The notes below the pieces were generated by a model that was not told where the DNA came from, made no database searches, and was given only the letters and a program-made list of their open reading frames with translations. DNA of 64,000 nt from Benzoatithermus sp963720725 (GTDB lineage Bacteria; Pseudomonadota; Alphaproteobacteria; Geminicoccales; Geminicoccaceae), in the NCBI GenBank assembly GCA_963720725.1, contig CAVRGN010000005.1, positions 186,001 to 250,000 on the forward strand, read 5' to 3'. This document shows, piece by piece, positions 26,174 to 32,754 of the stretch. How positions within the stretch are numbered: the stretch's first letter is position 1; each line of letters starts with the position of its first letter. The position numbers and the translations under genes are program-made.

Positions 26174-26189
26174 TAGGAATATAAACCTA
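26174..26189. promoter_or_regulatory. inverted repeat TAGG-N8-CCTA over the late promoter
   Basis: The site has TAGG and CCTA arms around an AT-rich eight-base centre and encloses the -10 hexamer of the virion-operon promoter. The same arm sequence and spacing recur at 26693-26708 beside the regulator gene. The likely reading is an operator for the S24-type regulator; binding is inferred. Confidence 0.55.
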
Positions 26190-26206
26190 TTTGACGACAT
26201 GGTCAA
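26178..26206 (-). promoter_or_regulatory. near-consensus sigma-70 promoter of the virion operon
   Basis: On the minus strand TTGACC (26206-26201) and TATATT (26183-26178) are separated by exactly 17 bases; each hexamer matches 5 of 6 consensus positions. The predicted start point is about 35 bases before the portal ATG. The -35 lies inside the 3' end of the upstream 159-residue gene. It indicates transcription by host RNA polymerase, not a phage polymerase. Confidence 0.72.
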
Positions 26207-26666
26207 GGCTAAAAGAGCGGTGGCGCTGGTGCGCCGTGAAGCCGTGCCCGACCCTGACCGGGTCGAGGAGGCGCCGGAACAGCTGATAGGGCGTCAGAGC
26301 CCCCGCAGCGTCGATGTTCAAGATCCGGATGACGATCTCGACACAGGTCACCGGCCGCAGGCGGAATGGCCGAGGGGTGCCAACAGTTCGGATTCGGCCG
26401 CACAACACGGCACGTCCGGGGCGGGCGAGCTGGTCGGCCAGCTCGTGCTGGCCTGCTCCAGCCAAGGCCGTCAATTCGATTCGCGTCTTCAGGGGATCAC
26501 AGACGATCCAGTGCGGGCCGCTGCCAACGACGCAGAAACAATGCCTAAATCCGGGTCGTAACAGCCGCAACAGCTTGACGTCGCTTCGATCCTCGAAGAC
26601 CACCACGACGGGAGCGCCCAGTCCGAGCTGGCTTGACCGAGACTCACGGTCGAGACGGCCTGACAC
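26187..26666 (-). CDS. conserved prophage-associated protein, unknown function
   Basis: A 159-residue basic protein. The pattern VVVFEDRSDVKLLRLLRPGF then RHCFCVV, HWIVCDPL and CVEIVIRILN, ending ALTPYQLFRRLL, is one I associate with small proteins next to portal or regulator genes in alphaproteobacterial prophages; no function is established. The His-Cys pair (RHCF) and a second Cys before a helix (TCVEIV) might be an active site, which is speculation. The GTG at 26666 has AGGAG upstream. It is divergent from the S24-type regulator, and its promoter overlaps the regulator's, with a TAGG-N8-CCTA repeat over the -10. Confidence 0.6.
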   Translation of the reverse strand: MSGRLDRESRSSQLGLGAPVVVVFEDRSDVKLLRLLRPGFRHCFCVVGSGPHWIVCDPLKTRIELTALAGAGQHELADQLARPGRAVLCGRIRTVGTPRPFRLRPVTCVEIVIRILNIDAAGALTPYQLFRRLLDPVRVGHGFTAHQRHRSFSLDHVVK

Positions 26667-26692
26667 GCGGTCCTGCTCCTGCCTTGCGCTGA

Positions 26693-26708
26693 TAGGATAA
26701 TCAGCCTA
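26693..26708. promoter_or_regulatory. inverted repeat TAGG-N8-CCTA in the divergent promoter region
   Basis: Arms and spacing are identical to the repeat at 26174-26189. It covers the -10 of the leftward promoter for the 159-residue gene and abuts the -35 of the rightward promoter for the regulator, so one bound protein could control both directions. Confidence 0.55.
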
Positions 26709-26731
26709 CTGACAGTTCCCGGCTGAGTCAA
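26703..26731 (-). promoter_or_regulatory. putative leftward promoter of the 159-residue gene
   Basis: TTGACT (26731-26726) and TAGGCT (26708-26703) are separated by 17 bases on the minus strand, with the start codon about 37 bases beyond the -10. The -35 is good and the -10 weak (3 of 6). Confidence 0.45.
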
Positions 26732-26737
26732 GATACT
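26709..26737 (+). promoter_or_regulatory. putative rightward promoter of the S24-type regulator
   Basis: CTGACA (26709-26714) and GATACT (26732-26737) are separated by 17 bases, matching 5 and 4 consensus positions. It overlaps the leftward promoter almost completely, so the two would compete for polymerase. Confidence 0.5.
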
Positions 26738-26779
26738 GTTCCTATTGGATCCGGTACCACTGCGGGAAAGCTGCCGATC

Positions 26780-27418
26780 ATGCTGACGCACAAGGCGATC
26801 TGGCGAGGCATCGATCTGCTGGCTGAGCGGAAAGGTCTGTCCGCATCCGGGCTGGCCAAGCGCGCGGGCCTCGATCCGACCACCTTCAACAAAAGCAAGC
26901 GGACCACCAAGCAGGGCAAGTCGCGGTGGCCGAGCACGGAAAGCGTTGCCAAGATCCTGGAGGCCACTCGGACATCCATGTCCGAGTTCGTGGGCCTCAT
27001 CGACGAGAGCGGCGAGGGGGTGCCGCCGCCGGCCCGTCGGCTACGCTGTCTCAACCTCAGCCAGCTCGAGCGCGACCAGGCAGTCGATGCTTCCGGGTTT
27101 CCGCAGGCGGGGCCATGGGAGGATATCGAATTTCCCGGTATTGGGGACGAGACCGCCTACGCTGTCGAGCTCGACCGGGACCTGCTCCCGCCGCTGCTGC
27201 GCGCCGGCGACATGTTGATCGTCTCACCGCGCAGCAGCGTGCGCCGCCACGATCGGGTGGTGGTGCGGCACAAGAACGGCGAGCTTGAGATCGGCGTGCT
27301 GATGAGACGGACCGCCCAACGTATCACGCTCGGTCATTTCTGCCGGCCCGAGGAAGAGCGGGCGATCGATGCCTCCGAGCTGACCTGGATCGTCCGGATC
27401 ATCTGGTTGAGCCAATAG
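26780..27418 (+). CDS. HTH XRE / S24-type transcriptional regulator lacking the catalytic dyad
   Basis: A 212-residue regulator. The N-terminal helix-turn-helix (IDLLAERKGLSASGLAKRAG, then LDPTTFNKSKR) and RWPSTESVAKILEAT match the widespread alphaproteobacterial HTH-S24 family. The C-terminal LexA-like fold is present (ETAYAVELD, LLRAGDMLIVSP, RRHDRVVV, WIVRIIWLSQ). Where relatives have GDSMEP, this protein has DRDLLPP, removing the nucleophilic Ser. Where they have the general-base Lys (MAKxL), it has EIGVL. Self-cleavage is therefore unlikely. It is divergent from the 159-residue gene and followed by a strong hairpin. It is the probable repressor of the virion cassette. Confidence 0.82.
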   Translation: MLTHKAIWRGIDLLAERKGLSASGLAKRAGLDPTTFNKSKRTTKQGKSRWPSTESVAKILEATRTSMSEFVGLIDESGEGVPPPARRLRCLNLSQLERDQAVDASGFPQAGPWEDIEFPGIGDETAYAVELDRDLLPPLLRAGDMLIVSPRSSVRRHDRVVVRHKNGELEIGVLMRRTAQRITLGHFCRPEEERAIDASELTWIVRIIWLSQ

Positions 27419-27422
27419 AAGA

Positions 27423-27448
27423 GTGGCCGCCGGCGAACCGGCGGCCAC
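27423..27448 (+). terminator. stem-loop after the S24-type regulator gene
   Basis: Perfect 11-bp arms GTGGCCGCCGG and CCGGCGGCCAC enclose a CGAA tetraloop, beginning 5 bases after the stop codon. There is no clear T-tract downstream, so termination strength is uncertain. Confidence 0.6.
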
Positions 27449-27600
27449 AAGCACAGGGAGGCATCACAACGTCAGGGAGGATGAGCTCGCCCCGGGGAAG
27501 ATGATCCGGCCTGTCGGCTGGACCATCGGGCACCGGTGCTCAAGCTCGACGTTGAAATTAACTGGCAGAGGTTAACAACGGGTGAACGAGGGAGCGAAGG

Positions 27601-28665
27601 CTACGAGTTGAAGGCGCAATTGGGTGCGATCGGCGATCCGCCGCCGGCGACCGCGCTGCCCATCGTGTTGTTCAGCACCAGGCGGACGTGCGGGTAGATT
27701 TTGCGGATGTCGTTCGTGAGCTGCTTCTTGATGCCCGCGCTGACCGTCTGATCGGCCTCCATCGCTCCGGCGCTGCAGCCACTGCCATCCGACGCATACA
27801 TGCCGTAGTTCTGGATCGCCTGGGCGAGACGCCGGCCCGGTTCGCTGAGGCCGAGATTGTTGACGTTGACGGTGCGCGGCAGCGCCAGCAGGCCGCCATA
27901 AGGGATATGCCCGGTGTTGTAGCCCGAGCGGGAGCGGTTGCTGTCGCCGGAGGTCGCCGGAAGCACGAACTGCCGCGACAGCATGACCTTGCATCCGGGC
28001 TTGCGCGGTAGTCCGATGCGCAGCGCGTGCTCGATCTTGTGGCCTGGACTGTTGATCTCGAAGCCGCGCAGCACGCCGAACATGCCGGCCACGCCCGACG
28101 CACTGGTCCCCATGCGCTGACCGGACCGGCTGCCATGGCCGAGGCCCTTGATGTCCCAGGTCTTGTACTGACCGGCGGTCGGCCGGCCATTGTTCCAATT
28201 GTACTGCCGTAGCTGGTGCGGCTTGCCGGAAACGCGATCATAGACGACCACGACGCCGTCGGGGCATCCTGAGCCGTTATGTGCCACGTTGCTTTGATGG
28301 CCCGGCAGTCGGACCTTCAGCGGCAGCCCGACGACCCGGTCGCAATGCGCCTGCGCACCAACGACCCTGATCGGATCCGAGGGGCCGGCCTCCAGCATGT
28401 CGGTGCCCCAAGGGGTACCGGTATTGACGTTCAGATGACTGGCCTTCAGCCAGTCCTTGGTCGCGGCATCCGTGTTCGATGCGTACTTGGCACCCGTGCC
28501 GATGGGGCGGTGGTGCGCGCTCTGCTTGCTGTAGGGATTCAGAAACAGATTGCTCTTGGGCGTCGAGCACGCGGACTGGGCGAGCGCGCTCGCTGTCGGG
28601 CCGCCGGCCACGGCAACGGCAAGCGACGCACTCATGAGCATGCGTGCTGAGTAGCGGAAGAGCAT
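27601..28665 (-). CDS. exported protein of unknown function
   Basis: A 354-residue protein with a clear signal peptide (MLFRYSARMLMSASLAVAVA, cleaved near ALAQS-AC). The mature protein is rich in Gly, Ser and Asn and has about six Cys, suited to disulfides. Conserved-looking blocks are NPYSKQSAHHRPIGTGA, GVVVVYDRVSG, GLRGF-type LRGFEINSPGHKIEHALRI, IPYGGLLALP and IQNYGMYASD. The HAL...IP..GLLALP and QNYGMYxxD pattern recalls secreted proteins of actinobacteria whose role I do not know. AGGAG lies 8 bases before the ATG. It is convergent with the regulator gene. Lower GC upstream hints at acquisition. Confidence 0.65.
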   Translation of the reverse strand: MLFRYSARMLMSASLAVAVAGGPTASALAQSACSTPKSNLFLNPYSKQSAHHRPIGTGAKYASNTDAATKDWLKASHLNVNTGTPWGTDMLEAGPSDPIRVVGAQAHCDRVVGLPLKVRLPGHQSNVAHNGSGCPDGVVVVYDRVSGKPHQLRQYNWNNGRPTAGQYKTWDIKGLGHGSRSGQRMGTSASGVAGMFGVLRGFEINSPGHKIEHALRIGLPRKPGCKVMLSRQFVLPATSGDSNRSRSGYNTGHIPYGGLLALPRTVNVNNLGLSEPGRRLAQAIQNYGMYASDGSGCSAGAMEADQTVSAGIKKQLTNDIRKIYPHVRLVLNNTMGSAVAGGGSPIAPNCAFNS

Positions 28666-29302
28666 GCGGTAAACTCCTGGTTTGGCGGCAATCCGGCTCG
28701 GCGCGGCAGAATCGACTGGCCGTCGACGATCGGGTCGCGCTCCTGGTTCGATGGCTCTGGCTAGCGATCCGCCGTGATCGGACCGGTCATGACCATGATG
28801 CTGGGTAGCGATGCTCGCCCCTGGCGGCGCGCATCGGGGCGTTGGAAACAAAACAGCGCTGCCTGGAGGCTGCTGGAGCAAATCTTCTCATTTGTCTGTC
28901 TGACATTCCCGCAGGACGAAGTGCTCGAAAATGTAAGCCCGCTCACCGTCCGGAAACCGACGAGATATCGCCGCCAGCAGCCGAATCCGCTTCGATCTTC
29001 ACCTCCGCCCAGTCCTGAGCTGTTGCTGCCGTACCCCTACTGACGCGGACAATTCAGGTTTCTTCCCTTCTGGGTGGCAAAAATTTCGTCAACATCAACT
29101 TGGTGCGGAAGCCTATGACCAGTTCACCCTGCGCGTGCGCACGGCGGCACCTGGCCGACGGCGCTTGGCAGGTGCCACAACCTGCGCCATCGAGCTTCGG
29201 AGATCGCCGCGGGGTCCAGTACGGGTCGGTCTGCGTAGCCGAAGAGGTCGGACATGAGGCTGAGGGATTGCGGTTCGTGCCAAGCGGCGCGGCGCTGACG
29301 GA
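28666..29302. other. 637-base region without a supported gene, lower GC
   Basis: The stretch has visibly lower GC than its surroundings, especially 28850-29110 with runs such as TGGCAAAAATTTCG. No open frame with protein-like composition or a good ribosome site was seen on either strand. It probably holds the promoter of the exported-protein gene (reading left) and that of the ABC membrane protein (reading right), but I could not pick hexamers with confidence. Confidence 0.4.
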
Positions 29303-30217
29303 ATGGGACAGCTCTACCGTGCCGTCTGGCGGGTCAGCGGTCGCGAGCAGATCGCGCTCATCCTGCTGTCGTTGCTGGTCGCCGCCCTGGCAGCCGTGCC
29401 CCTGAAGTTCCAGCAGCTCGCGATCAATAGCCTCGTCGGCCAGGGCGACGTCGCCCGGCTTGCTTGGTTCTGTGGCGGCTTCTTGGGCACCGTGCTGCTC
29501 AGCGCCGGGGCCAAATTCGTGCTCGGTCTGCGCCTCGCCCTGGTCGGCGAGCGGGTCGTGCTGCTGATCCGCGAGCGCCTCTACGCCAATCAGATGAGGC
29601 AGGAAGCGGCTGGCCCAGGCAACGGTTCGGATCGTGGCACGCTCGTCGCCATGCTGACCGCCGAGGCCGAACTGGTCGGGGCCTTCGCCGGCTCGGCGAT
29701 CTCCACCCCGGTGGTCCAGATCGGGACGCTCTTGAGCGTGATCGGCTTCATCGCGGTCAGCCAGCCATGGCTCGGTGCGCTGGCGCTGGCGGTCGTGCTG
29801 CCTCAGGCCGTCATCGTGCTGGCGATCCAGGGGCGGATCAACCGGCGGGTGCGGGCTCGGGTCCAGGCGCTGCGCGACGCATCGGGCCGGATCGCCGCTG
29901 GCGGGCTGGCCGCCGTCGAACCCGCGGTTCTGGCCGACTTTCGCGCCGTCTACGAGACCCGGCGGCACATTTTCGCGCTGAAGCTGTCGTCGAAGTTCGT
30001 GCTCGGGGCGATCAGCGCGCTGGGCAAGGTCGGAATTCTCTTTCTCGGGGGCTGGCTGGTGCTCCAAGGCCGCAGCGACGTGGGGACGGTGGTAGCCAGT
30101 CTCACCGGTCTGGCGCGGATCGAGGGGCCATGGCGCGATCTGGTGAGTTTCTTTCGGTCCGCGAGCACGGTTCGGGTCAAGTACGCCATGCTGCTGCCCG
30201 CGATCGCCCCACGCTAG
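29303..30217 (+). CDS. ABC-transporter membrane-domain protein without ATPase domain
   Basis: A 304-residue protein with about six membrane helices (near 15-37, 55-75, 130-150, 155-175, 235-255 and a partial sixth), laid out like the transmembrane domain of an exporter-type (type IV fold) ABC protein. Intracellular loops such as RERLYANQMRQEA and RRVRARVQALRDASGRIAAG occupy the coupling-helix positions. The frame stops where the nucleotide-binding domain should begin, and no ABC ATPase gene follows. It may be a truncated transporter, a stand-alone subunit using a remote ATPase, or a non-transport relic. The N-terminus and length look natural for a bare membrane domain. Confidence 0.65.
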   Translation: MGQLYRAVWRVSGREQIALILLSLLVAALAAVPLKFQQLAINSLVGQGDVARLAWFCGGFLGTVLLSAGAKFVLGLRLALVGERVVLLIRERLYANQMRQEAAGPGNGSDRGTLVAMLTAEAELVGAFAGSAISTPVVQIGTLLSVIGFIAVSQPWLGALALAVVLPQAVIVLAIQGRINRRVRARVQALRDASGRIAAGGLAAVEPAVLADFRAVYETRRHIFALKLSSKFVLGAISALGKVGILFLGGWLVLQGRSDVGTVVASLTGLARIEGPWRDLVSFFRSASTVRVKYAMLLPAIAPR

Positions 30218-30290
30218 ACCTTGATCCCCTCGCGTTGCCGCCATAAGTCCTCGCAGCCATTGTAGATCAACAATCACCTGCGAGGCCGCC

Positions 30291-31412
30291 ATGCTCCATA
30301 TCGACCTGCCGACCATGGAGCAGTACCGCGCCCTGACCCGGACGCGCGCCGATGCCTGCGTCTCGCTCTTTGTCGGGACGACGCCGCTGTCGCAGCACAC
30401 CGACGTTGCACGCATCGAGTTGGGCAACCTGCTGAAGGAGGCCTGCCGCCAACTCGAGGAGGGCGGGCTCGAGCGGGCGCGGTTGGCGGCCATTCGCGAG
30501 CCGATCCTCGACCTGATCGACGACGACGAGTTCTGGCGCATGCAGGCCAACAGCCTGGCCGTGCTGGCGACGCCGGACCAGCAATGGACATTCCGGCTTG
30601 CCAACCAACTCGGCAGCCAGGTCGAGGTGTCCGACCGGTTTCACCTCAAGCCGCTGCTGCGCGCGATCACCTTTCCGCAGACCGCCTTCGTGCTGGCGCT
30701 CTCGGAGAACGCCGTGCGGTTGCTCGAAGTGCTGCCTAGCGGCCCGCCGGTGGAGGTCAAGGTATCGGGTTTGCCGCGGGATGCCGCGGCTGCGGCCGGG
30801 AAGTCGTCGATCAACGACCGCTCGCCCAGTGGCCGCATTCAGGGCTCAGAGGGTAAGAAGGTTCGCCTTAGCCAGTACGCCCGCAAGGTGGACGCGGCCC
30901 TGCGGCCGATCCTGGCCGGCCGGCACACGCCACTCGTGCTGGCCGCGACCGAGCCGCTGGCGTCGATCTACCGCCTGATCAACACCAGCGTCGATCTCGT
31001 CGCCGGGGGCATCGACGGCAATCCGGACCGGATCACGGACGCTGAACTGGCACAGGCGACGCGCGAGCGTCTGGATCGTCTCTATGCCGCCCAGATCGCG
31101 GACTTCGCCTCGCTGTTCGCCACGCGTTCCGCCGACCGCCGCACCACGTCGGACCTGTCGGACGCTGCACGCGCGGCGACCTTCGGCGCAATCGATACCC
31201 TGCTGGTCGACATAGACGAGGTCGTGATTGGTACGGTCGACGAGAATAGTGGTGCCGTCGCCATCGCAGATCACCCGGGCCGTGAGAGCTATGGGGTGGT
31301 GGATGAGATCGCCGGCCGTGCCCTCGCCACGGGTGCCACGGTCCTGGCGGTACGCAAGGCGGACATTCCCGGAGGCGCCCAACTCGCCGCGATCTTGCGC
31401 TATCCCGTCTGA
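30291..31412 (+). CDS. baeRF-like protein (archaeo-eukaryotic release factor-related)
   Basis: A 373-residue soluble protein. The N-terminal CVSLFVGTTPLSQHT strand, the ILDLIDDDEFWRMQANSLAVLATP segment, and the C-terminal IDTLLVDIDEVVIGTVDE, then GVVDEIAGRALATGATVLAV with AAILRYPV, fit the bacterial archaeo-eukaryotic release factor (baeRF) families related to eRF1 and Pelota. Such proteins are proposed to act on stalled ribosomes, but the biochemical role is not established. Which baeRF family it belongs to would need a profile search. GAGG lies just upstream of the ATG. The convergent patatin gene ends 10 bases away. Confidence 0.68.
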   Translation: MLHIDLPTMEQYRALTRTRADACVSLFVGTTPLSQHTDVARIELGNLLKEACRQLEEGGLERARLAAIREPILDLIDDDEFWRMQANSLAVLATPDQQWTFRLANQLGSQVEVSDRFHLKPLLRAITFPQTAFVLALSENAVRLLEVLPSGPPVEVKVSGLPRDAAAAAGKSSINDRSPSGRIQGSEGKKVRLSQYARKVDAALRPILAGRHTPLVLAATEPLASIYRLINTSVDLVAGGIDGNPDRITDAELAQATRERLDRLYAAQIADFASLFATRSADRRTTSDLSDAARAATFGAIDTLLVDIDEVVIGTVDENSGAVAIADHPGRESYGVVDEIAGRALATGATVLAVRKADIPGGAQLAAILRYPV

Positions 31413-31422
31413 GGCGGTCGCG

Positions 31423-32475
31423 TCAGACCCCTTCTAGAAGCTTGGTGAAGTCCAGGGTCGACCGTTTGCCGAGATCGTCGCTGTGCGCATCCAGGAATTC
31501 CTGGGCGGCGCCACGGCCACGGTCGCGCAGCATGGTCAGGAAATCCCATTCGGCGTTCAGCTTGGACGAGTAGCCGAGGTCGATCAGGCCGTCGTTGCGG
31601 ACCCGGTGGATGCGCATGCTGGCCCAGACCGCACCTTCGCCGCTGCCCGGGTCGGCCGCCTGCTGCAGCAGGCCGATCATACGCAATTCCTTGATCGCCG
31701 CGGTGTTGAACGAGATCTCGTTCAGCCGGTTGAGGATGTCGCGGGCGGAGCGCGGCGTGCCCGGGCGTTCGATTGGATTGATCGGCACGATGATCGTGTC
31801 GCTGGCATCGCACTCGCGCACCAGCGGTGTCAGCGTCGGGTTGCCGGCGTAGCCGCCGTCCCAGTAGGCCTCTCCGTCGATCTCCACTGCCTGGAACATG
31901 GTCGGCAGGCAGGCCGAGGCCAGCATCACGTCCGGGTTGATCTCGGCATTGCGGAATACGCGCCCCCGGCCTGTGCGCACGTTGGTGGCGGTGATGAACA
32001 GCTTGATCGGTGCCCTGGCCAGCTGGGCGAAGTCGACGCTATCGGCCAGCACCTTGCGCAAGGGGTTTAGCCCGCCCGGGTTGAGGTCGTAGGGCGAGAA
32101 CAGGCGTGAAGCCAGGTCCATGGCGATGAAGGTCGGCGAGTAGTCCAGCGTCCAGCGGCCGAGCAGCACGTCCAGGGGCCCGCGCTTGAAGGGGCTGTGC
32201 CGGGCCGAATCGGAAACCCGGCGCCAGAAGGCCGTCAGCGCCGCCCGAGCGGCGGAAGCCCCCCCGGCGGCATGGCTGGCCACCAGCACGGCGGCGTTCA
32301 TGGCCCCCGCCGAGGTCCCCGAAATCCCCTCGATCCGCAGCCACGGCTCCTCGAGCAGCCGGTCCAGCACGCCCCAGGTGAAGGCGCCGTGGGCGCCGCC
32401 GCCCTGCAGGGCGAGGTCGACGCGCACCGGCGGCCGCTCGGTCGGTGCCCTTGCGCTCGCGCCTTGCTTGGCCAT
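31423..32475 (-). CDS. patatin-like phospholipase family protein
   Basis: A 350-residue acyl hydrolase of the patatin family, which cleaves acyl groups from lipids using a Ser-Asp dyad. The oxyanion loop LALQGGGAHG is at residues 21-30, the nucleophile Ser55 in GTSAG at 53-57, and Asp206 in YWDGGYAGNP. No signal peptide is visible, so it probably acts in the cytoplasm or at the inner face of the membrane. A PTERPPVRVD-type N-terminal leader is polar. No lipid-metabolism partner lies next to it, and it is followed by the divergent YfcC transporter gene. Confidence 0.87.
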   Translation of the reverse strand: MAKQGASARAPTERPPVRVDLALQGGGAHGAFTWGVLDRLLEEPWLRIEGISGTSAGAMNAAVLVASHAAGGASAARAALTAFWRRVSDSARHSPFKRGPLDVLLGRWTLDYSPTFIAMDLASRLFSPYDLNPGGLNPLRKVLADSVDFAQLARAPIKLFITATNVRTGRGRVFRNAEINPDVMLASACLPTMFQAVEIDGEAYWDGGYAGNPTLTPLVRECDASDTIIVPINPIERPGTPRSARDILNRLNEISFNTAAIKELRMIGLLQQAADPGSGEGAVWASMRIHRVRNDGLIDLGYSSKLNAEWDFLTMLRDRGRGAAQEFLDAHSDDLGKRSTLDFTKLLEGV

Positions 32476-32754
32476 GCCGTTCCGCCCTAGCTTGAGTTCC
32501 GTTGGCGCGACCAGTATGCCTCGGTGCGAGGCGCCGCCAAGTGCGGCGGGATGCCCATGTCGGGGTCGTCACACAAATGTCACCAGTGAAACACCGCTCC
32601 GGAGCGCGCGGAAATCCTCATGTGGACGCCAACCTGACGTCCGTCGGAGAATTCACGCAATGTCGGATGCCAGTCCGTTCTTAAGCGGCTTTAAGTGATC
32701 GGCGAAGTCGCTAGCCGAATACTACTTCGACGGCATGATAAATCGGGGATGCAG

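Noticed and set aside
23406..26561. A 1051-codon open frame on the plus strand across the scaffold and portal genes
   Set aside because: Low-complexity composition and no motif; the minus-strand phage genes account for the region.
17418..27418. A diversity-generating retroelement like that of phage BPP-1, prompted by the Bbp19-like gene
   Set aside because: No reverse transcriptase, template repeat or variable repeat was seen.
26780..27418. The regulator as the cell's LexA
   Set aside because: Its HTH is XRE-like, not the LexA winged helix, and the self-cleavage residues are missing.
16369..29302. A second copy of the tRNA-Val 3' end marking the far border of the element
   Set aside because: Not seen by reading; a direct string search would be decisive.
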